Source of the DNA: Leclercia pneumoniae
GTDB taxonomy: Bacteria; Pseudomonadota; Gammaproteobacteria; Enterobacterales; Enterobacteriaceae
Assembly (NCBI RefSeq): GCF_017348915.1
Contig: NZ_CP071383.1
Coordinates: 2,046,001-2,110,000, forward strand
Direction of reading: 5' to 3'
DNA length: 64,000 nt
Position numbers and translations under genes: made by a program. Below are positions 37,562-46,234 of this stretch, piece by piece; position 1 is the stretch's first letter, and every line of letters starts with the position of its first letter. The notes beneath the pieces were generated by a model. The model saw only the letters and a list, made by a program, of their open reading frames with translations. It ran no database searches and was not told the DNA's origin.

Positions 37562-37792
37562 TTAACGAAAATGGGTGTCGGGTTTGCGTGACTTCTGCCA
37601 GTGCTGATGTTCGCGCAGCCCCTCGGCAGACTCTTGTGCCACGGCCCGTAGTTCATCGCTGTCGGCTTCATTACGCAGCTGATGTTCGACACTCTTTACC
37701 CAATAATACTCATGCCCTTTATGCCCGGCCATTAACTGGCCGGAGAAGAGGGCGCAGGTCAGCATCACAATCGATAACGTTTTTGTATACAT
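37562..37792 (-). CDS. yncJ: YncJ, small exported protein
   Basis: The 76-residue product has a cleavable signal (MYTKTLSIVMLTCALFSGQL, then MAG) and a charged mature part (KSVEHQLRNEADSDELRAVA) that matches E. coli YncJ. It should be periplasmic; function unknown. It lies directly beyond rlhA on the opposite strand. Confidence 0.92.
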   Translation of the reverse strand: MYTKTLSIVMLTCALFSGQLMAGHKGHEYYWVKSVEHQLRNEADSDELRAVAQESAEGLREHQHWQKSRKPDTHFR

Positions 37793-37821
37793 CAGGCCAC
37801 CATCGGTTTACGTTTCCGGGC

Positions 37822-37919
37822 TATGATGCCGATAGTTCCTTCAGGTTATTATTCAACTCTTCAAATCCAGGCAAGGATTTGTCAGGATTCGTGCAAAGCC
37901 CTCCGCAGAGGGCTTTTTT
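37822..37919 (+). ncRNA. Candidate small RNA or rlhA 3'-end with terminator
   Basis: On the plus strand, CAAATCC-AGGCAA-GGATTTG (37862-37881) is a perfect 7-bp hairpin. AGCCCTC-CGCA-GAGGGCT (37897-37914) followed by T6 is a strong terminator. No plus-strand gene lies immediately before it. A TATGAT (37822-37827) could be a -10 box for an RNA of about 85 nt, but no good -35 is visible. The alternative is that this terminates rlhA read-through. Confidence 0.35.
37897..37919 (+). terminator. Plus-strand intrinsic terminator
   Basis: A 7-bp GC-rich stem with tetraloop CGCA and six T. It abuts the cioX stop codon on the other strand and may help stop the cio transcript, though the minus-strand T-tract is short. 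Confidence 0.85.
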
Positions 37920-38047
37920 CAGTGCGATTTGAATCCGGCGGCAGTCATCAGCAGGCGGAAAAACATCCCCACCAGCACCAGTGCCAGTACGCTGCCACCC
38001 CAGATAACGGCCAGCCAGAACAGGCGTTTCCAGACAGATTGCTGCAT
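37919..38047 (-). CDS. CydX-like small subunit of the bd-type oxidase (DUF2474)
   Basis: The 42-residue single-helix membrane protein begins MQQSVWKRLFWLAVIWGG and ends AAGFKSH. It is encoded directly after cioB with the stop and start fused as TGATG. Such DUF2474 peptides accompany the CioAB-type cytochrome bd oxidases, as CydX/CydH do in other enzymes, stabilising the haem arrangement. Position and length support this strongly. Confidence 0.85.
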   Translation of the reverse strand: MQQSVWKRLFWLAVIWGGSVLALVLVGMFFRLLMTAAGFKSH

Positions 38048-39057
38048 CAGTGATATCCCTCCCCGGGTTGTACCTTCCCACGAAATACGTAGTAGCTCCA
38101 GAAAGTGTAGACAAGGATTATCGGGATAATGAGGAGCGCCCCCACCAGCATAAAGCCCTGGCTTTGCGCCGGCGCGGCGGCCTGCCAGAGAGTGATAGAA
38201 GGCGGAATGAGATGTGGCCAGATGCTGATCCCAAGCCCACTGAAGCCGAGAAAGACCAGCCCTAAGGTCAGGACGAACGGCAGCGTATGGCTGCGCGGAT
38301 TATGCAGGCAGCGCCATTGCCAGAGGCTCAGCGCCGCCACTAACACCGGCACGGGCAGCAGGAAGAAAAGATTCGGTAGCGTAAACCAGCGGTCAGCAAT
38401 GGCCGCGTGTGCCAGCGGGGTCCAGAGACTGATGATAGCGATCACCCCCAGCAGCGCCATCAGCAGGCGTCTGGAGAGCTGCCGCATCCGTTGCTGCAGC
38501 GGGTTTTCACTTTTCATCACCAGCCAGCTGGCACCTAACAACGCATACGCCACTATTAGCCCCAGACCGCAGAAAAGATTAAAAGGGGTGAACCAGTCAA
38601 AGGGGCCGCCGCTGTAGGCGCGATGGGTAACCGGAAAGCCATTGATTACCGCGCCGACCACAATCCCCTGGGTGAAAGTGGCAAGCAGCGAACCGCCGAT
38701 AAAGGCTTTATCCCAGAATGGCCGGTGGGCAGGGGGCGCTTTAAACCGAAACTCAAAGGCCACACCGCGAAAAATCAGCCCGATGAGCATCAGCGTCAAA
38801 GGAATGGTGAGCGCATCGATGATGACCGCGTAGGCCAGCGGGAAAGCACCAAACAGCGCAGCACCGCCGAGGACCAGCCAGGTTTCATTGCCATCCCAGA
38901 CCGGGGCGACGGTGTTGACCATCACGTCGCGATCGTCCGGATCGCGCACGGCGGGAAAAAGAATGCCAATCCCCAGGTCAAAGCCATCCATCACGATATA
39001 CATCAGGGTGGCAAAGACGATAATGACAAACCAGATCAGGGAGAGATCGATACCCAT
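38047..39057 (-). CDS. cioB: Cytochrome bd-type quinol oxidase subunit II (CioB)
   Basis: The 336-residue membrane subunit begins MGIDLSLIWFVIIVFATLMY and carries the subunit II signature GFDLGIGILFP, with WDGNETWLVLGG. It belongs to the cyanide-insensitive CioB/CydB branch. The start overlaps the cioA stop as TAATG and its stop overlaps the small subunit start as TGATG, so all three subunits are translationally coupled in 1:1:1 order. Confidence 0.92.
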   Translation of the reverse strand: MGIDLSLIWFVIIVFATLMYIVMDGFDLGIGILFPAVRDPDDRDVMVNTVAPVWDGNETWLVLGGAALFGAFPLAYAVIIDALTIPLTLMLIGLIFRGVAFEFRFKAPPAHRPFWDKAFIGGSLLATFTQGIVVGAVINGFPVTHRAYSGGPFDWFTPFNLFCGLGLIVAYALLGASWLVMKSENPLQQRMRQLSRRLLMALLGVIAIISLWTPLAHAAIADRWFTLPNLFFLLPVPVLVAALSLWQWRCLHNPRSHTLPFVLTLGLVFLGFSGLGISIWPHLIPPSITLWQAAAPAQSQGFMLVGALLIIPIILVYTFWSYYVFRGKVQPGEGYH

Positions 39058-40463
39058 TATGGTGTCTCCTTTGTATCAAATGCTGTACTGGCGGCTGAAA
39101 GCGGACGCGCGGGGCGGCCATCGGTTTCGCTCGGGAAGGTTTCGTCATCCTGCGGCCCTTTTTTGATCAGGCGTACCATGTAGCTGTAACCCACGCCAAA
39201 CACCGAGGTGTAGACGAGGATAAAGGCCAGCAGGCTGACGCTCATATGCAGGTCGCCATGTGCAGAGACCGCATCTTCGGTGCGCTGCAGGCCATACACC
39301 ACCCAGGGTTGACGGCCAACCTCAGTCGTCACCCAACCGGCCAGGATGGCGATCAGGCCTGACGGCCCCATCAGCAAGGCAAACCACAGGAATGGCCGGG
39401 ATTGATAAAGCCGTTTTCGGTAGCGCAGCCACAGGGCGATGGCACCGAGGGTGAGCATTAACATGCCCAGCCCGGCCATGATGCGAAATGACCAGAACAC
39501 CAGGGTGGAATTAGGACGATCCGCTTTCGGGAACTCTTTCAGGGCCGGAACTTGCTTATCCAGACTGTGGGTCAGGCTCAGGCTGCCCAGGGCTGGGATC
39601 GCCAGACCATAGCGGGTGCGCTCCTGCTCCATATCGGGCAGACCAAACAGCAGCAGTGGCGTCGGTTCGCCTGGCAGGTTTTCCCAGTGTCCTTCGATAG
39701 CGGCTATTTTCGCAGGCTGATATTTCAGGGTGTTGAGACCGTGCATATCGCCAATCATGGCCTGCAGCGGAGCGACAATGAGCGTCATCCACAGTGCCAT
39801 GGAGAACATTTTGCGAATCGCCGGCGTGTTATTGCCGCGCAGCAGATGCCAGGCCGCCGAAGCACCCACGAATAGCGCGCTGCTCAGGAAGGCGGCAATC
39901 GACATGTGTAGCAGGCGATAGGGGAAAGAGGGGTTAAATACGACGGCGAACCAGTCTACCGGAACGACCACGCCGTTGATGATTTCATGGCCCTGCGGCG
40001 TCTGCATCCAGCTGTTGGAGGCGAGGATCCAGAAGGTGGAGATCAGCGTGCCCAGCGCCACCATACAGGTTGAGAAAAAGTGCAGCCCAGGCCCGACTTT
40101 CTTCCAGCCAAAGAGCATCACCCCGAGGAACCCGGCTTCGAGGAAGAAGGCAGTCAGCACTTCATAAGTGAGGAGGGGGCCGGTAATACTGCCAGCGAAC
40201 TGAGAAAAGCCGCTCCAGTTAGTGCCAAACTGATAAGCCATGACCAGGCCGGAGACCACGCCCATGCCAAAATTAACGGCAAAGATCTTCGACCAGAAAT
40301 GATAAAGCGAGCGCCAGACCGGATTTTTGGTTTTTAGCCATAATCCCTCCAGAACCGCCAGATAGCTGGCGAGCCCGATGGTGATCGCCGGGAAAATAAT
40401 GTGGAAGGAGACCGTAAAAGCAAACTGGATCCTTGCCAGGTGAAACGCATCTAAACCAAACAT
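39057..40463 (-). CDS. cioA: Cytochrome bd-type quinol oxidase subunit I (CioA)
   Basis: The 468-residue haem subunit begins MFGLDAFHLARIQFAFTVSF, with the haem b595 His19-type ligand in FTVSFHI and the GRQPW motif (TTEVGRQPWVVYGL) near the C-terminus. It is shorter than CydA of E. coli (about 520), consistent with a short Q-loop of the cyanide-insensitive type. It oxidises quinol and reduces O2 without proton pumping. First gene of cioAB-X; an 11-bp inverted repeat lies about 80 bp upstream. Confidence 0.92.
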   Translation of the reverse strand: MFGLDAFHLARIQFAFTVSFHIIFPAITIGLASYLAVLEGLWLKTKNPVWRSLYHFWSKIFAVNFGMGVVSGLVMAYQFGTNWSGFSQFAGSITGPLLTYEVLTAFFLEAGFLGVMLFGWKKVGPGLHFFSTCMVALGTLISTFWILASNSWMQTPQGHEIINGVVVPVDWFAVVFNPSFPYRLLHMSIAAFLSSALFVGASAAWHLLRGNNTPAIRKMFSMALWMTLIVAPLQAMIGDMHGLNTLKYQPAKIAAIEGHWENLPGEPTPLLLFGLPDMEQERTRYGLAIPALGSLSLTHSLDKQVPALKEFPKADRPNSTLVFWSFRIMAGLGMLMLTLGAIALWLRYRKRLYQSRPFLWFALLMGPSGLIAILAGWVTTEVGRQPWVVYGLQRTEDAVSAHGDLHMSVSLLAFILVYTSVFGVGYSYMVRLIKKGPQDDETFPSETDGRPARPLSAASTAFDTKETP

Positions 40464-40543
40464 GCACAACCTCAAAGTCAATCGTTGTGCAGACAGGGTA
40501 TAGCGGGATGATGAGAAGTATCAGACGCAGAAAAGGGAAATTT

Positions 40544-40592
40544 ACCTATAACAGTTGATGCCGTTAACGATTTTTATGGTTCTGTTATAGGT
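40544..40592. promoter_or_regulatory. Inverted repeat upstream of cioA
   Basis: ACCTATAACAG (40544-40554) and CTGTTATAGGT (40582-40592) are perfect 11-bp arms with 27 bp between them. It could be an operator for a looped or large dimeric regulator of cioA; the regulator is not recognised. Confidence 0.55.
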
Positions 40593-40596
40593 CAAG

Positions 40597-40618
40597 TAAC
40601 GGGGCTCTCGCCCCGTTA
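40597..40618. terminator. Stem-loop after the luciferase-like gene
   Basis: TAACGGGGC, loop TCTC, GCCCCGTTA gives a perfect 9-bp stem 6 bp beyond the oxidoreductase stop codon (minus strand). There is no T-run. Confidence 0.55.
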
Positions 40619-40623
40619 GAGAC

Positions 40624-41649
40624 TTAATCCCGCCAGCCCATCCCCGGCGCAACATGCTTCAGTATGGACTCAATAACATGCACGTTATACTCCACGCCCA
40701 GCTGATTCGGTACGGTCAGTAATAACGTATCCGCTTCAGCGATGGCTTCGTCCTGTTTAAGCTGTTCGATCAGCTTATCCGGCTCAGCGGCGTAGCTGCG
40801 TCCGAAAATAGCGCGGGTTTTCTCATCCAGATAGCCCACGCTGTCGCTTTCGTTGCGGCTGGCACCGAAATAGGCGCGATCCTGCTGATTCATCAGGGCA
40901 AATATACTGCGGCTAACCGAGACGCGCGGCGTGCGAGTATGGCCGGCTGCAGCCCAGGCCTCGCGGTAGGCACGAATCTGTTTTGCCTGTTGAATATGGA
41001 ATGGCTCGCCGGTCTCGTCGTCTTTTAACGTCGAACTTTGCAGATTCATTCCCAGCTTCGCTGCCCACTCCGCCGTCGCATTCGATCCTGCGCCCCACCA
41101 GATTCGCTCGCGCAACCCTTCGGAATGGGGTTCCAGGCGCAGCAGGCCCGGTGGGTTAGGGAACATCGGCTGCGGATTTGGCTTCGCAAAGCCCTCTCCA
41201 CGCAGGACATCCAGCAGCACCTCGGTATGATGACGCGCCATGTCTGACTCGTTCTCGCCTTCGGCAGGGACATAGCCAAAGTAGCGCCAGCCATCTATGA
41301 CCTGTTCCGGAGATCCACGGCTGATACCTAACTGAAGCCGCCCACCCGAAATGAGATCGGCCGCACCCGCATCCTCCGCCATATAGAGGGGATTTTCATA
41401 GCGCATGTCGATAACGCCGGTACCTATCTCGATTCGCTGGGTCTTTGCGCCAATTGCAGCCAGCAGCGGGAAGGGGGAGGCGAGCTGACGGGCAAAATGA
41501 TGCACCCGGAAATAGGCGCCATCGGCTCCCAGTTCCTCCGCTGCGACAGCCAGATCGATGGACTGCAACAGCGCGTCGGCGGCAGAGCGGGTACCGGACT
41601 GCGGAGAGGGAGTCCAGTGACCAAAAGACAAAAATCCAATCTTTTTCAT
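40624..41649 (-). CDS. LLM-class flavin-dependent oxidoreductase
   Basis: The 341-residue TIM-barrel flavoprotein is of the bacterial luciferase-like family (MKKIGFLSFGHWTPSPQSGT, ADGAYFRVHHFARQLASPFP, GTGVIDMRYENPLYMAEDAG, RLQLGISRGSPEQV). Such enzymes use FMNH2 to oxygenate diverse compounds. It stands alone between cioA and the YmcF-like gene. Its substrate is unknown. Confidence 0.88.
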   Translation of the reverse strand: MKKIGFLSFGHWTPSPQSGTRSAADALLQSIDLAVAAEELGADGAYFRVHHFARQLASPFPLLAAIGAKTQRIEIGTGVIDMRYENPLYMAEDAGAADLISGGRLQLGISRGSPEQVIDGWRYFGYVPAEGENESDMARHHTEVLLDVLRGEGFAKPNPQPMFPNPPGLLRLEPHSEGLRERIWWGAGSNATAEWAAKLGMNLQSSTLKDDETGEPFHIQQAKQIRAYREAWAAAGHTRTPRVSVSRSIFALMNQQDRAYFGASRNESDSVGYLDEKTRAIFGRSYAAEPDKLIEQLKQDEAIAEADTLLLTVPNQLGVEYNVHVIESILKHVAPGMGWRD

Positions 41650-42061
41650 GACAGGGGTATCCTGGTTAAAGGTGTCATCGACAGGCGACTACCCGCCGGA
41701 ATTGATCTTTACTTTACCCCTAAGTAGATGAGAATAAATGCCATTTGTTTAACATAACTTTTCAAATAATTTGAATAAGGCCAGGTGGGAGACGATTATC
41801 ATGACGAGCGTGGCTGCGCTGCTGGAGGGAATTTCTTTAGTTAAAAAAATAGCTTGCAACATTACTGCAACCATGCGTTAATGGCTCTTCGGTTTGAAAT
41901 CCAAAAGATATCGTAGCAGTTTCTTAAAGCATCTCTCATCACGTTGTGCCTCTCCACAGCCTCTCCTGGGTTTTTTCTTTACGCTCTGATTAGTTTTGTC
42001 TCAGACCCTTATTGCCTTAAAGGCCCATTAGTTTATAACGTTTAACGTTCTGGAGATTTTC
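41650..42061. other. Long AT-rich leader region before the YmcF-like gene
   Basis: In this 412-bp gap, TTGCAA (41854-41859), 17 bp, GTTAAT (41877-41882) form a plausible promoter that would give a leader of about 170 nt. That is reminiscent of csp-type cold-shock mRNAs with long 5' UTRs. A 26-codon frame (41801-41881, MTSVAALLEGISLVKKIACN...) exists, but its Shine-Dalgarno is distant and I do not call it. Two adjacent AACGTT repeats lie just before the ymcF-like Shine-Dalgarno. Confidence 0.35.
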
Positions 42062-42247
42062 ATGACTAACATTCATTTTCGTTGCCCATGCTGCCATGGT
42101 TCGCAATACCGCACGTCGGTTTTCGACGTCTCATCAAAAAACCCGATGGGTGCCAAGTGCATCTTCTGCAAGTCGGCCATGATGACGTTTGACCATATTG
42201 CCGTATCACAGCACGCGCAGCGCGTCCCTTTTGAACTGCGTAAGTAA
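42062..42247 (+). CDS. YmcF-like cold-shock zinc-ribbon microprotein
   Basis: The 61-residue protein begins MTNIHFRCPCCHGSQYRTSV, very close to E. coli YmcF. CxxC pairs at residues 8-11 and 33-36 (AKCIFCKS) form a zinc ribbon. Unlike its E. coli relatives, which start at ATT, this copy has a normal ATG after CTGGAG. The long leader before it fits cold-shock regulation. The homologue at 3837 starts at ATC. Function of the family is unknown. Confidence 0.85.
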   Translation: MTNIHFRCPCCHGSQYRTSVFDVSSKNPMGAKCIFCKSAMMTFDHIAVSQHAQRVPFELRK

Positions 42248-42360
42248 TTGCCCGCGGCGCCGTCACGCCCGGCTTTTCCCCCTCTCGTAACCATAACAGT
42301 TCATTAATTCTTCCTTTTTTCTCCTGCTGATATAGAGTGTTTCGCAGCAAGGAGAGAACG

Positions 42361-43776
42361 ATGAAAAAATATCAGCGCCTGGCGCAGCAAATCATTTCGC
42401 AGATCGAGTTGGGTGTCTGGCAACCCGGCGATAAATTGCCCTCGCTGCGAGAGCAAGTGGTCAGCAGCGGCATGAGCTTTATGACCGTTGGCCATGCCTA
42501 TCAGATGCTGGAAAGTCAGGGCCGCATCGTTGCCCGTCCGCAATCAGGTTATTACGTCGCCGCACGGCCGATGGGCCAGCAGCCTGCGCCCCCTGCGCAA
42601 GTGATGCGCGACGAAGCCGTGGACATTAATACCTATATTTTCGATGTGTTGCAGGCCAGCCGCGACCCGTCCGTCGTTCCCTTCGCCTCTGCCTTTCCCG
42701 ATCCGCGACTCTTTCCACTGCAACAACTCAACCGCTCGCTGGCGAACGTCAGCAAAACGGCCACCGCCATGAGCGTGATTGAAAACCTCCCCCCCGGAAA
42801 CAGCGATCTGCGCCATGCCATTGCCCGCCGCTATGCCCAGCAGGGGATGAACATCTCCCCGGAGGAGATAGTGATCACCGCCGGAGCGCTGGAGGCGCTA
42901 AACCTCAGCCTGCAGGCCGTGACCGAGCCGGGCGACTGGGTCATTGTTGAAAATCCCTGTTTTTACGGCGCTCTTCAGGCACTGGAGCGGTTAAAACTTA
43001 AAGCACTGTCGGTGGCGACGGATGTGCGCGATGGGATAGATCTTCAGGCGCTGGAACAGGCGTTGAACGACTATCCGGTGAAAGCTTGCTGGTTAATGAC
43101 CAATAGCCAGAATCCGCTGGGATTTACGCTCAGCGCAGAAAAAAAAGCGCGGCTGGTGGCGCTATTAACCCAGCATAACGTCACCCTGATTGAAGACGAC
43201 GTCTATAGCGAACTGTACTACGGTCGGGAAAAGCCGCTGCCGGCGAAGGCGTGGGACAGCAACGACATGACGCTGCACTGTTCGTCATTTTCGAAATGTC
43301 TGGTGGCCGGGTTTCGTCTTGGCTGGGTGGCGGCAGGCAAACATGCCCGCCGTATTCAGCAACTGCAGTTAATGAGCACCTTGTCGACCAGTTCGCCCAT
43401 GCAGCTGGCGCTGGTAGATTACCTGGCGACCCGGCGTTACGACGCCCATCTGCGCCGGCTTCGCCGCACACTGGCTGAACGCAAACAGCAGGCCTGGCAA
43501 TCGCTATTACGTCATCTGCCTGCCGAGGTGGTTATTCACCACAGCGACAGCGGTTACTTTTTATGGCTGGAACTGCCCCCGACGCTGGATGCCGGTAAAC
43601 TCAGTGAGCAGGCCCTGCGCCACCACATCAGCATTGCGCCAGGCAAAATGTTTTCGACCTCCGATGCCTGGACCCCGTTTTTCCGGTTTAACACCTCGTG
43701 GGCATGGGGGGAGCGCGAAGAGCAGGCAGTTATTCAGCTGGCGAAATTAATCCGCGCTATGCTGTCTCCGAATTAA
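42361..43776 (+). CDS. ydcR: YdcR, MocR-type GntR/aminotransferase regulator
   Basis: The 471-residue protein joins an N-terminal GntR winged helix (KYQRLAQQIISQIELGVWQP, GDKLPSLREQ) to a fold-type I aminotransferase-like domain. The PLP lysine lies in CSSFSKCLVAGFRLGW. It is nearly identical to E. coli YdcR and lies upstream of ydcSTUV-patD as there, so it may sense PLP or an amine and regulate this operon. That regulatory link is inference. A strong terminator follows. Confidence 0.95.
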   Translation: MKKYQRLAQQIISQIELGVWQPGDKLPSLREQVVSSGMSFMTVGHAYQMLESQGRIVARPQSGYYVAARPMGQQPAPPAQVMRDEAVDINTYIFDVLQASRDPSVVPFASAFPDPRLFPLQQLNRSLANVSKTATAMSVIENLPPGNSDLRHAIARRYAQQGMNISPEEIVITAGALEALNLSLQAVTEPGDWVIVENPCFYGALQALERLKLKALSVATDVRDGIDLQALEQALNDYPVKACWLMTNSQNPLGFTLSAEKKARLVALLTQHNVTLIEDDVYSELYYGREKPLPAKAWDSNDMTLHCSSFSKCLVAGFRLGWVAAGKHARRIQQLQLMSTLSTSSPMQLALVDYLATRRYDAHLRRLRRTLAERKQQAWQSLLRHLPAEVVIHHSDSGYFLWLELPPTLDAGKLSEQALRHHISIAPGKMFSTSDAWTPFFRFNTSWAWGEREEQAVIQLAKLIRAMLSPN

Positions 43777-43819
43777 TTTTCTCTCCGCACTGCCGGGTTT
43801 ATTCATCTTCATCTCTCCT

Positions 43820-43844
43820 CGCCGCGATAAATTCGCGGCGTTTT
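43820..43844 (+). terminator. ydcR terminator
   Basis: CGCCGCGA, loop, TCGCGGCG is a perfect 8-bp stem followed by TTTTACTTTT. Confidence 0.85.
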
Positions 43845-44056
43845 ACTTTTCGCTGTCATAGGAAATTTGCATACCGCGCGTCAGCGCTAACTCCTTGTCT
43901 ATAATCCAGTTAACGGGGAATGCGCCCTCGGTCACAACCTGATGAAATATCTACAGCGTGCCGGGTGCGCCGCATTCGCGCGGTCTACGTTTAATACAGG
44001 AGATATTTTAAACGGCACGGCCGCCGCCAGATTGCATTGCGACAGGAGTAACGTGT

Positions 44057-45202
44057 ATGAGCAAAAAATTTGCCCGTAGCAGCCTGTGTGCGCTCGGCAT
44101 GACGATTCTGACTGCACAAGCGGCCGAGCCACCCAAAGAGATCGGAAAAGGCGAAGGGCGGCTGGATATTATTGCCTGGCCTGGCTATATCGAGCGCGGC
44201 CAGACCGATAAAGCCTACGACTGGGTTACGCCGTTTGAACAGGAGACGGGCTGTAAAGTCAACGTGAAGACTGCCGCCACCTCGGATGAGATGGTCAGCC
44301 TGATGGCGAAGGGCGGCTATGACCTGGTCACCGCCTCCGGCGACGCCTCCCTGCGCTTAATCATGGGTAAGCGCGTGCAGCCAATAAACCCTGATTTAAT
44401 CCCCAACTGGAAAACCGTCGATCCGCGTATGGTGAAGGGGGAGTGGTTTAACGTCGGCGGTAAAGTCTACGGCACCCCGTATCAGTGGGGACCAAACCTG
44501 CTGATGTATAACACCAAAACCTTCCCGACGCCGCCCGATAGCTGGAGCGTGATCTTCGTTAAGCAAAATCTACCCGACGGCAAAACCAATCAGGGGCGCG
44601 TGCAGGCCTATGACGGCCCGATTTACATCGCCGATGCGGCACTGTTCGTCAAAGCCACTCAGCCCGATCTCGGTATTACCGACCCGTATCAACTCACCGA
44701 AGCACAGTATGCCGCCGTGCTGAAAGTGCTTCGCGACCAGCACGCCCTGATCCACCGTTACTGGCACGATACCACCGTGCAGATGAGTGATTTCAAAAAC
44801 GAAGGGGTGGTGGCCTCCAGCGCCTGGCCGTATCAGGCTAACGCCCTGAAAGCCGACAACCAGCCCGTCGCTACCGTCTTTCCGAAGGAGGGGGTGACCG
44901 GCTGGGCGGATACCACCATGCTGCATAGCGATGCCAAACATCCAGTGTGCGCCTATAAGTGGATGAACTGGTCGCTCACGCCAAAAGTGCAGGGCGATCT
45001 GGCCGCATGGTTCGGTTCGCTGCCGGTGGTGGCGGAGGGCTGCAAAGCCAGCACCTTGCTGGGTGAAAAAGGGTGTGAGACCAACGGCTACACCTACTTC
45101 GACAAAATCATGTTCTGGAAAACCCCGATAGCCCAGGGCGGCAAGTTCGTCCCTTACAGCCGCTGGACGCAGGATTACATCGCCATTATGGGCGGCCGTT
45201 AA
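44057..45202 (+). CDS. ydcS: YdcS, polyamine ABC transporter substrate-binding protein
   Basis: The 381-residue protein has signal MSKKFARSSLCALGMTILTA, then QAAE. The PotD/PotF-type fold is seen in LDIIAWPGYIERG, MAKGGYDLVTASGDASLRLI and YGTPYQWGPNLLMYNTK. E. coli YdcS binds polyamine-like solutes and has also been reported as a polyhydroxybutyrate synthase and as a DNA-uptake factor. It is the first gene of ydcSTUV-patD. A TATAAT-like box (about 43898) lies upstream. Confidence 0.95.
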   Translation: MSKKFARSSLCALGMTILTAQAAEPPKEIGKGEGRLDIIAWPGYIERGQTDKAYDWVTPFEQETGCKVNVKTAATSDEMVSLMAKGGYDLVTASGDASLRLIMGKRVQPINPDLIPNWKTVDPRMVKGEWFNVGGKVYGTPYQWGPNLLMYNTKTFPTPPDSWSVIFVKQNLPDGKTNQGRVQAYDGPIYIADAALFVKATQPDLGITDPYQLTEAQYAAVLKVLRDQHALIHRYWHDTTVQMSDFKNEGVVASSAWPYQANALKADNQPVATVFPKEGVTGWADTTMLHSDAKHPVCAYKWMNWSLTPKVQGDLAAWFGSLPVVAEGCKASTLLGEKGCETNGYTYFDKIMFWKTPIAQGGKFVPYSRWTQDYIAIMGGR

Positions 45203-45219
45203 TCGCCCGGGAGCAGAAG

Positions 45220-46233
45220 ATGACGTACGCGGTAGAGTTTAACGACGTCTCCCGACGCTATGGTGAGGTGTGCGCGGTGGATCGCGTCACCATGGGGATC
45301 CGTGACGGGGAGTTCTTCTCCATGCTGGGGCCTTCGGGCTCCGGCAAAACCACCTGTCTGCGCCTGATTGCCGGGTTTGAACAGCTGAGCGGTGGGGCCA
45401 TTACCCTGTTCGGTAAAGAGGCCAGCGAACTCCCTCCCTGGGAGCGGGATGTGAATACCGTCTTTCAGGACTATGCGCTCTTTCCCCATATGTCGATTCT
45501 CGATAACGTCGCCTACGGGCTGATGGTAAAGGGCATCGACAAAAAAACGCGTCATGCCCGGGCGCATGAGGCGCTGGAAAAGGTCAGTCTGGGCTTCGCC
45601 GTGGCCCGGAAACCTTCTCAGCTTTCGGGCGGCCAGCGTCAGCGAGTGGCGATTGCCCGCGCGCTGGTCAATCAGCCCCGGGTATTGCTGCTGGACGAGC
45701 CGCTGGGTGCGCTGGATCTAAAACTGCGCGAGCAGATGCAGTTCGAACTTAAAAAGCTCCAGCAAGAGCTGGGGATAACCTTTATCTTCGTGACCCACGA
45801 TCAGGGCGAAGCGCTCTCGATGTCGGACCGGGTCGCAGTATTTAATAACGGCCGCATCGAGCAAATTGACACACCGCAGGCGCTCTATATGCGCCCACGC
45901 ACGCCTTTTGTCGCCGGGTTTGTTGGCACTTCGAACCTGTTTAATGACGAGCAAGCCCAGCGGGTCTGTGGCATGCCGGGCCTCTTCGCTCTGCGCCCGG
46001 AGCATATCCGCCTGAACGTGGGCGGTGAAGTCCAGGTGCAGGGGGTGGTGCAGGCGGTACAGTATCAGGGGGCCGCGACCCGCTTTGAGCTGCGGCTGGC
46101 CGATGGCGCAAAATTGCTGGTGAGCCAGGCCAATCTCAGCGATGCGTACTTACCCGCCGGGCTGGAGATTGGCCAGCCGGTCACCGCCTCATGGGCGCGG
46201 TCGGCGATGGTGCCGCTCCATGGGGAGGGATGA
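45220..46233 (+). CDS. ydcT: YdcT, ABC transporter ATPase
   Basis: The 337-residue ATPase has Walker A GPSGSGKT, Q-loop, signature LSGGQRQRVAIARAL, Walker B VLLLDEPLGALD and switch HDQGEA. The C-terminal TOBE domain (FALRPEHIRLNVGG) is typical of PotA-type polyamine importers. It is 17 bp after ydcS and 1 bp before ydcU. Confidence 0.96.
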   Translation: MTYAVEFNDVSRRYGEVCAVDRVTMGIRDGEFFSMLGPSGSGKTTCLRLIAGFEQLSGGAITLFGKEASELPPWERDVNTVFQDYALFPHMSILDNVAYGLMVKGIDKKTRHARAHEALEKVSLGFAVARKPSQLSGGQRQRVAIARALVNQPRVLLLDEPLGALDLKLREQMQFELKKLQQELGITFIFVTHDQGEALSMSDRVAVFNNGRIEQIDTPQALYMRPRTPFVAGFVGTSNLFNDEQAQRVCGMPGLFALRPEHIRLNVGGEVQVQGVVQAVQYQGAATRFELRLADGAKLLVSQANLSDAYLPAGLEIGQPVTASWARSAMVPLHGEG

Positions 46234-46234
46234 G

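Noticed and set aside
41801-41881. 26-codon frame in the ymcF-like leader
   Set aside because: Distant, weak Shine-Dalgarno and overlap with the likely promoter; no homologue known to me.
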